Shown: positions 38,842 to 46,122 of the stretch, in pieces
How positions within the stretch are numbered: the stretch's first letter is position 1
Layout: every line of letters starts with the position of its first letter
Assembly (NCBI GenBank): GCA_027314705.1
Contig: DAHVAJ010000017.1
Location: 1 to 46,122 of the forward strand
Length of the DNA stretch: 46,122 bases
Source: Acidimicrobiaceae bacterium
Lineage (GTDB): Bacteria > Actinomycetota > Acidimicrobiia > Acidimicrobiales > RAAP-2
Direction of reading: 5' to 3'
Notes under the pieces: model-generated
Told to the model about the DNA's origin: nothing
Seen by the model: the letters and a program-made list of their open reading frames with translations, nothing else
Databases searched by the model: none
Position numbers and translations under genes: made by a program

Positions 38842-39795
38842 ATGCCTCCACGCCCCGTACCCCACGACCAGCGCCCATCGGAGACCACCGCGGCCACCGG
38901 CGACCAGTGGGTCATCGGCCACGGGCACCAGCGGGCCACGGTCACGGAGGTCGGGGCCACGCTCCGCACCTTCACCGTGGCCGGTCGCCCGGTGGTCGAC
39001 GGCTTCGGACCGGAGGAGTGGAGCCACGGCGGCCGGGGTCAGGTGCTGGCCCCGTGGCCCAACCGGCTGGGCGACGGGGCCTACCGGTTCGGGGACGTCG
39101 CCGGCCAGGCGCCCCTCGACGAGGTCGACCGGCGTACGGCCATCCACGGGCTGGTGCGCTGGCTGCCCTGGCGGATGACCGGACGGGCCCAGAACCGGGT
39201 CAGCCTGGCGTGCGAGCTGCGACCCTCGCCCGCCTACCCGTTCGCCCTCGGCCTGCTCCTCGAGTACCGCCTGGGCCGGGACGGCCTCACCGTGACGGCC
39301 GACGCCGAGAACCTGGGCCCGGCCGACCTCCCGCTCGGCCTCGGCTTCCACCCCTACCTGACCGTCGGAACCCACGCCGTGGACCAGGTCCGGCTGCGGG
39401 TGCCCGCCCGGCGCCGGTTGGTCACCGACGACCGTGGCCTTCCCACCGGCTCGGCCGAGGTGGCCGGCACCGAATTCGACTTCACGGTGGCCCGACCCAT
39501 CGGGGTGACCCGCCTCGACACCGACTTCACCGATCTGGTCCGCGACGGCGACGGCCGGGCCCGGATCGACCTCGACCACCCCGACGGGGGAGGGGTGACC
39601 CTCTGGGTCGACGACCGGTACCGGCACGTCATGGTGTACACCGGGGACACCCTCCCCGAGGAGGAACGGCGGCGGGCCCTGGCGGTCGAGCCCATGACCT
39701 GTCCCCCGGACGCCCTGCGGAGCGGGACGGACCTGGTCGTGCTCCGGCCCGGGGTGCGGTGGACGGCGTCATGGGGGATCACGCCCCGGCTCTGA
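38842..39795 (+). CDS. aldose 1-epimerase (galactose mutarotase family)
   Basis: Beta-sandwich mutarotase-like enzyme, 317 residues, interconverting anomers of free sugars. Family marks are PWPNRLGDGAYRFGD near residue 72, catalytic-His block AIHGLVRW and GLGFHPYLTV, and WVDDRYRHVMVYTGD near the end. In this family a Glu close to the C-terminus is the base; AVEPMTCPPDAL supplies a candidate. The N-terminal 25 residues have no counterpart in the fold and a later start is possible. It is divergent from surE and lies upstream of an acyl-CoA dehydrogenase after a 335-base gap, so it is probably an independent gene. Confidence 0.88.
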   Translation: MPPRPVPHDQRPSETTAATGDQWVIGHGHQRATVTEVGATLRTFTVAGRPVVDGFGPEEWSHGGRGQVLAPWPNRLGDGAYRFGDVAGQAPLDEVDRRTAIHGLVRWLPWRMTGRAQNRVSLACELRPSPAYPFALGLLLEYRLGRDGLTVTADAENLGPADLPLGLGFHPYLTVGTHAVDQVRLRVPARRRLVTDDRGLPTGSAEVAGTEFDFTVARPIGVTRLDTDFTDLVRDGDGRARIDLDHPDGGGVTLWVDDRYRHVMVYTGDTLPEEERRRALAVEPMTCPPDALRSGTDLVVLRPGVRWTASWGITPRL

Positions 39796-40130
39796 GCCCA
39801 CCGGGCCGGGCTCCACCGTCCACGGCGACGACCCCGGCGACCGGCTGGGCGGGTCCCTGGGCCGGGGGGCCGAGACCGTGCCTCCGGGGCGACGCACCGG
39901 CGACCCGATCGCACGGCGCCGTGCCGGAGCGGTCGAAGGCGGGGACCGGTCGAGTGCCCCGGGCCCCCGGCGTGCCCGGGGAACCCGGTATCCTCGGAAT
40001 CCCCGGCCCGGTCCGCAGTCCGGTCGGCGGGCGTGCGGGGCCCCGCACCGCTCCGTCCCGGCGGCGCGTCGGGACGGAGCCTCGCTCCGACCGAGGGACC
40101 GCGTCGCCGATCGCCACACCAAGGGGAGGG
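39796..40130. other. gene-free region before acyl-CoA dehydrogenase
   Basis: 335 bases without a supported gene. A -10-like TATCCT (39989-39994) lies in a GC-rich context about 140 bases before the start at 40131. GGGGAGGG precedes the ATG directly. Otherwise nothing recognisable. Confidence 0.35.
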
Positions 40131-41285
40131 ATGCCCGTGCCCGTCGACCGTCTCCTGCCCACCCCCGAAGCGGCCGAGCTCATCGATCTGACCCGCCGGA
40201 TCGCCGACGGTGAGCTGGCCACCCGGGTGGTCGAGGGGGAGCGGGACGACGTCTACCCGGCGGACGCCTTCGCCGTGCTCGGCCGGGCCGGCCTTCTGGG
40301 CCTGCCCTATGCCGAGGAGTTCGGCGGCGGTGGGCAGCCCTACGAGGTCTACCTCCAGGTCCTCGAGGAGCTCGGGTCCCGATGGGCGGCCGTGGCCGTG
40401 GCCGTCAGCGTCCACGGGCTGTCCTGTCACCCCATCGCCGCCTACGGCACCCGAACCCAGCAGGAGCGCTGGCTGCCCGGCCTGCTGGCCGGCAGCCAGA
40501 TCGGTGCCTACAGCCTGTCCGAGGCCCATGCCGGCTCGGACGCCGCCGCCCTCCGCTGCGAGGCCACCGCGGTCGACGGCGGCTACCGGATCAACGGCTC
40601 CAAGGCATGGATCACCAACGGCGGTCGGGCCGACGCCTACACCCTGTTCGCCCGGACCGGGGCCGACCGGTCCGGGGGCGTGAGCTGCTTCCACGTGCCG
40701 GCCACGGTGGCCGGCCTGACCTTCGGGGCCCCCGAGGACAAGATGGGGCTGCGGGCCGTGCCGACCACGTCGGCCTACTACGACGACGCCTTCGTGCCCG
40801 GGGATCACCGCATCGGCGACGAGGGCCAGGGCCTCGCCATCGCGTTCAGCGCCCTCGACTCGGGCCGGCTGGGGATCGCTGCCATCGCCGTCGGCCTGGC
40901 CCAGGGGGCCCTCGACGCCGCGTTGGACTACGCCCGCCAGCGGGAGACCTTCGGCCGCCGGATCATCGACCACCAGGGCCTCGGGTTCCTCCTGGCCGAC
41001 CTGGCGGCCACGGTCGAATCGGCCCGGGCGACGTACCTGGACGCGGCCCGCCGCCGCGACGCAGGCCGCCCGTACAGCCGCCAGGCCAGCATCGCCAAGC
41101 TGGTGGCCACCGACGGGGCCATGCGGGTGACCACCGATGCCGTCCAGGTGCTGGGAGGCTACGGCTACACGCGCGCGTTCCCGGTGGAGCGGTACATGCG
41201 CGAGGCCAAGGTCATGCAGATCTTCGAGGGGACCAACCAGATCCAGCGGCTGGTCATCAGCCGCCATCTGGCCGCCCAGCCGTAG
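40131..41285 (+). CDS. acyl-CoA dehydrogenase (short/medium-chain type)
   Basis: Homotetrameric acyl-CoA dehydrogenase, 384 residues. FAD/substrate loop YSLSEAHAGSDAAALRCEA, KAWITNGG, C-terminal YARQRETFGRRIIDHQGLGFLLADL, and VQVLGGYGYTRAFPVERYMREAKVMQIFEGTNQIQR-type ending. The Glu of IFEGTNQ is the catalytic base in the MCAD/SCAD position, unlike the FadE26-type dehydrogenases earlier in the window. The ATG is right behind GGGGAGGG; GTG 40137 would have better spacing and is possible. Resembles butyryl-, isovaleryl- or glutaryl-type enzymes of beta-oxidation. No electron-transfer flavoprotein genes nearby. Confidence 0.93.
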   Translation: MPVPVDRLLPTPEAAELIDLTRRIADGELATRVVEGERDDVYPADAFAVLGRAGLLGLPYAEEFGGGGQPYEVYLQVLEELGSRWAAVAVAVSVHGLSCHPIAAYGTRTQQERWLPGLLAGSQIGAYSLSEAHAGSDAAALRCEATAVDGGYRINGSKAWITNGGRADAYTLFARTGADRSGGVSCFHVPATVAGLTFGAPEDKMGLRAVPTTSAYYDDAFVPGDHRIGDEGQGLAIAFSALDSGRLGIAAIAVGLAQGALDAALDYARQRETFGRRIIDHQGLGFLLADLAATVESARATYLDAARRRDAGRPYSRQASIAKLVATDGAMRVTTDAVQVLGGYGYTRAFPVERYMREAKVMQIFEGTNQIQRLVISRHLAAQP

Positions 41286-41741
41286 GAGGCCGCCACGGGC
41301 ACGACCGGTGCACGGTGCTCGTCCGCCGGGCACCGGGCGCACGTGGCGGCGCCGGAGGATCCTCGTCGTCGCCGCCGCCGGCATCCCGAGCATGCTCACG
41401 TGCGAGTCGCCGTCTCGCGTCCCTGAGGATCGCCGACGCCTCCCGGTCCTGTCGATCGGCCCCGACGTGGGGGCCCGCACCGCCCTCGCGGACGTCCCCC
41501 ACCGGACCGGCCCGGGAGCCGGCCCTCCACCGCAGGCCACCGCAGCTCGGGCACCTGCCCGGCGGTCTGCACGGTACGTCCCGAGGTCGACCCGCTCGAC
41601 CACCGCGGCGACCGGTGGGTCCGCCACCGCCCGACCGCGGCGTGGCCGGCCGGTCGACAGACTCCACCCGCCCCAACCGTGGGAGGCGGAGCGGCCCGAT
41701 GGTGACGGCCGACGGTGGAGCGGGCCCGGTCCCGATCCCGG
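41286..41741. other. gene-poor region between convergent genes
   Basis: 456 bases between the acyl-CoA dehydrogenase and the minus-strand exporter. A minus-strand frame from GTG 41667 to 41257 contains CPSCGG followed by a helical, charged segment. It has only moderate third-position G+C, lower than real neighbours, so I do not call it. No hairpin or repeat is convincing. Confidence 0.35.
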
Positions 41742-45082
<3,341 letters not shown>

Positions 45083-45103
45083 CCCGGGCATCATCGCAGA
45101 CCG

Positions 45104-45745
45104 ATGGGAGCACAGCCCCTCGTTGGAGTGCCGGCCGGGGGCGTCTCGCCCGTCGGCCCGAGGGGGCGTTCGGGCGACGTCTCGGTCGTCCCCGGCGGAG
45201 GCCCGAGCGTCGGGATCGATCCCGGCGATGCGCCGGCCAGTCGAGCTCCCGCCCCACTCCGGGGCGGCGGTCGTGGGCCACTGGTGCGTGGTGCCCTCGC
45301 CGGCCGGACTGCGCCGGCCGGCCGTCGGGTCCGGTTCGTTCGCGTGGTCCGCTACGGCGCCACGTCGGTGACAGCCTTCGGCGTCAGTGAGGCAACGCTT
45401 CTCGCCCTGTACGGGGGTGGTCTGGCGAGCGCAACCGTGGCCGCGCTCGTGGCCAACCTGGTGGCCACGGTGCCCTCGTACCTGATGAGCCGGTACTGGA
45501 TCTGGAGCGAGGCGACCCGCTCCCGAGCGGGTCGCCAGGTGCTCCTGTACTGGGCTGTCTCCATCGCCAGCATCGCCGGCACGAGCTTCGCGACCGGCGC
45601 GATCGCCTCATTGACCCCCGCCGGGCATCCGTTCCATCTGGTCGTGGTCGGCGCCGGCTTCTTCGTGGTCAGCGTCGGGTTCTGGTTGGCCAAGTTCGTC
45701 GTGTACCAGCGCGTCGTCTTCCCTGTGGCACAGGCGGGTGCCTGA
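45104..45745 (+). CDS. GtrA-like four-helix membrane protein
   Basis: GtrA/DPMS3-family membrane protein. The core (about residues 80-205) has four helices: RYGATSVTAFGVSEATLLAL, then TVAALVANLVATVPSYLMSRYW, then VLLYWAVSIASIAGTSFATG, then VVVGAGFFVVSVGFWLAKFVV ending in YQRVVF. YLMSRYWIW is the family signature. Relatives help move polyprenyl-linked sugars across the membrane or assist glycosyltransferases in surface-polysaccharide and arabinogalactan synthesis. From ATG 45104 the first ~75 residues are Gly/Pro/Arg-rich and unstructured. GTG 45284 or 45344 are plausible true starts. It lies 21 bases after the sqdB-like gene and overlaps the next gene by 8 bases, so it may help transfer the sulfosugar to a surface glycan. 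Confidence 0.8.
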   Translation: MGAQPLVGVPAGGVSPVGPRGRSGDVSVVPGGGPSVGIDPGDAPASRAPAPLRGGGRGPLVRGALAGRTAPAGRRVRFVRVVRYGATSVTAFGVSEATLLALYGGGLASATVAALVANLVATVPSYLMSRYWIWSEATRSRAGRQVLLYWAVSIASIAGTSFATGAIASLTPAGHPFHLVVVGAGFFVVSVGFWLAKFVVYQRVVFPVAQAGA

Positions 45746-46122
45746 GCTGAAGGGGCCACCGGCCGGCCGGCGGGTCACCGTCGAGCTCAGGGGGAACGGC
45801 AGGCAGGAGGGACCCACCCTCGACCTGATCGAACCGGCCCGGCCGGTGGCCGGTGGCCTCGTGGTCGAACTCCTGGCACCGCGGACGTTCAAGGAGGACG
45901 AGTGCACCGAGACCCCCGAAGGCCGTTGCGGCCCCCCGAACCGTTCGCCGGCCGAGGAAGTCCGCTTCCAGCAGGAGGGGTGGAAGGCCGGGTACGCAGC
46001 AGCTCGCCGGCACCGGTCGTGGACCGTCGTCGGGCCGGACGTGGGCGTCATCGTGCCACTGCGGCGGCTGAAGCGGCCGGTGGTGGCGTTCGTCGACTGG
46101 GGCTCGGCCTCCGTCCTCGCCT
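45738..46122 (+). CDS. unrecognised protein, 3' end outside window
   Basis: A frame from GTG 45738 runs open to the window edge (128 codons seen), overlapping the GtrA-like stop by 8 bases. Third positions are about 90% G or C, as in real genes here, while the opposite-strand frames are not coding-like. The visible part starts MPELKGPPAGRRVTVEL (GTG read as Met). It contains a short cysteine pair (DECTETPEGRCGPP), a charged helix (EEVRFQQEGWKAGYAAARRH) and a later hydrophobic strand (RPVVAFVDWGS). No signal peptide or known motif is visible. By position it may be part of the sulfosugar/surface-glycan group; no function is assigned. Confidence 0.65.
   Translation, partial: MPELKGPPAGRRVTVELRGNGRQEGPTLDLIEPARPVAGGLVVELLAPRTFKEDECTETPEGRCGPPNRSPAEEVRFQQEGWKAGYAAARRHRSWTVVGPDVGVIVPLRRLKRPVVAFVDWGSASVLA

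Noticed and set aside
41257-41667. Minus-strand frame with CPSCGG and a charged helical stretch
   Set aside because: GC3 is only moderate (about 75% by eye) against >90% in real genes here, there is no ribosome site, the second cysteine pair is missing, and it overlaps the end of the acyl-CoA dehydrogenase gene.

Overview
The window is very G+C-rich double-stranded DNA (mostly 70-78% G+C, third codon positions almost all G or C), with GTG starts, 4-base ATGA/GTGA gene overlaps and TANNNT -10 boxes directly in front of start codons. This points to a high-GC actinobacterium. The gene set (mycobacterial-type steroid catabolism, Rpf-like transglycosylase, KdpFABC-DE, the thiolase-like protein TLP1) agrees. 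A deep branch such as Acidimicrobiia is possible, but no rRNA or marker gene here proves it. No mobile element, tRNA, rRNA or CRISPR array was seen.

Region 1 (1-11221, plus strand) is a catabolic block. It opens with three genes that closely match the mycobacterial FadE30, IpdF and FadD3, which act on the propionate side chain and C/D rings of the steroid-derived indane HIP. A zinc alcohol dehydrogenase follows, then a tightly coupled cassette (acyl-CoA ligase, EthD-like protein, acyl-CoA ligase, SDR), then a cytochrome P450 with a small CxxHxxC ferredoxin. Region 2 (11302-15755) holds an agmatinase-like ureohydrolase and, on the minus strand, a 14-helix exporter fused to a MarR-like domain and a thiolase.

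Region 3 (15756-20838) is a second steroid/acyl-CoA block. A divergent intergenic region carries a site that exactly fits the KstR operator pattern TnnAACnnGTTnnA. It sits in front of two adjacent acyl-CoA dehydrogenase genes resembling the FadE26/FadE27 (ChsE4-ChsE5) heteromer. A VOC protein, a DUF4031 protein and a TLP1-type thiolase-like protein follow, the last three genes being nearly contiguous.

Region 4 (20871-33121) has small housekeeping or stress genes (a zinc-ribbon micro-protein, a DsbA/FrnE-like oxidoreductase, an ABM monooxygenase-like protein). It then has a long minus-strand potassium operon: a kinase-less DUF4118-GAF protein, a 56-residue membrane protein, KdpF, KdpA, KdpB, KdpC, KdpD, KdpE and a mismatch uracil-DNA glycosylase. 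Nearly all junctions overlap or are a few bases apart.

Region 5 (33190-41285) is mixed: an ArfB-like ribosome-rescue factor, two alpha/beta hydrolases, a nitrilase-family amidase, a secreted Rpf-like protein with a long leader, SurE, an aldose 1-epimerase and a stand-alone acyl-CoA dehydrogenase. Region 6 (41742-46122) holds a second 14-helix exporter, a UDP-sulfoquinovose synthase (SqdB-like), a GtrA-like membrane protein and an unrecognised gene cut by the window end. The sqdB segment has visibly lower G+C than the rest.
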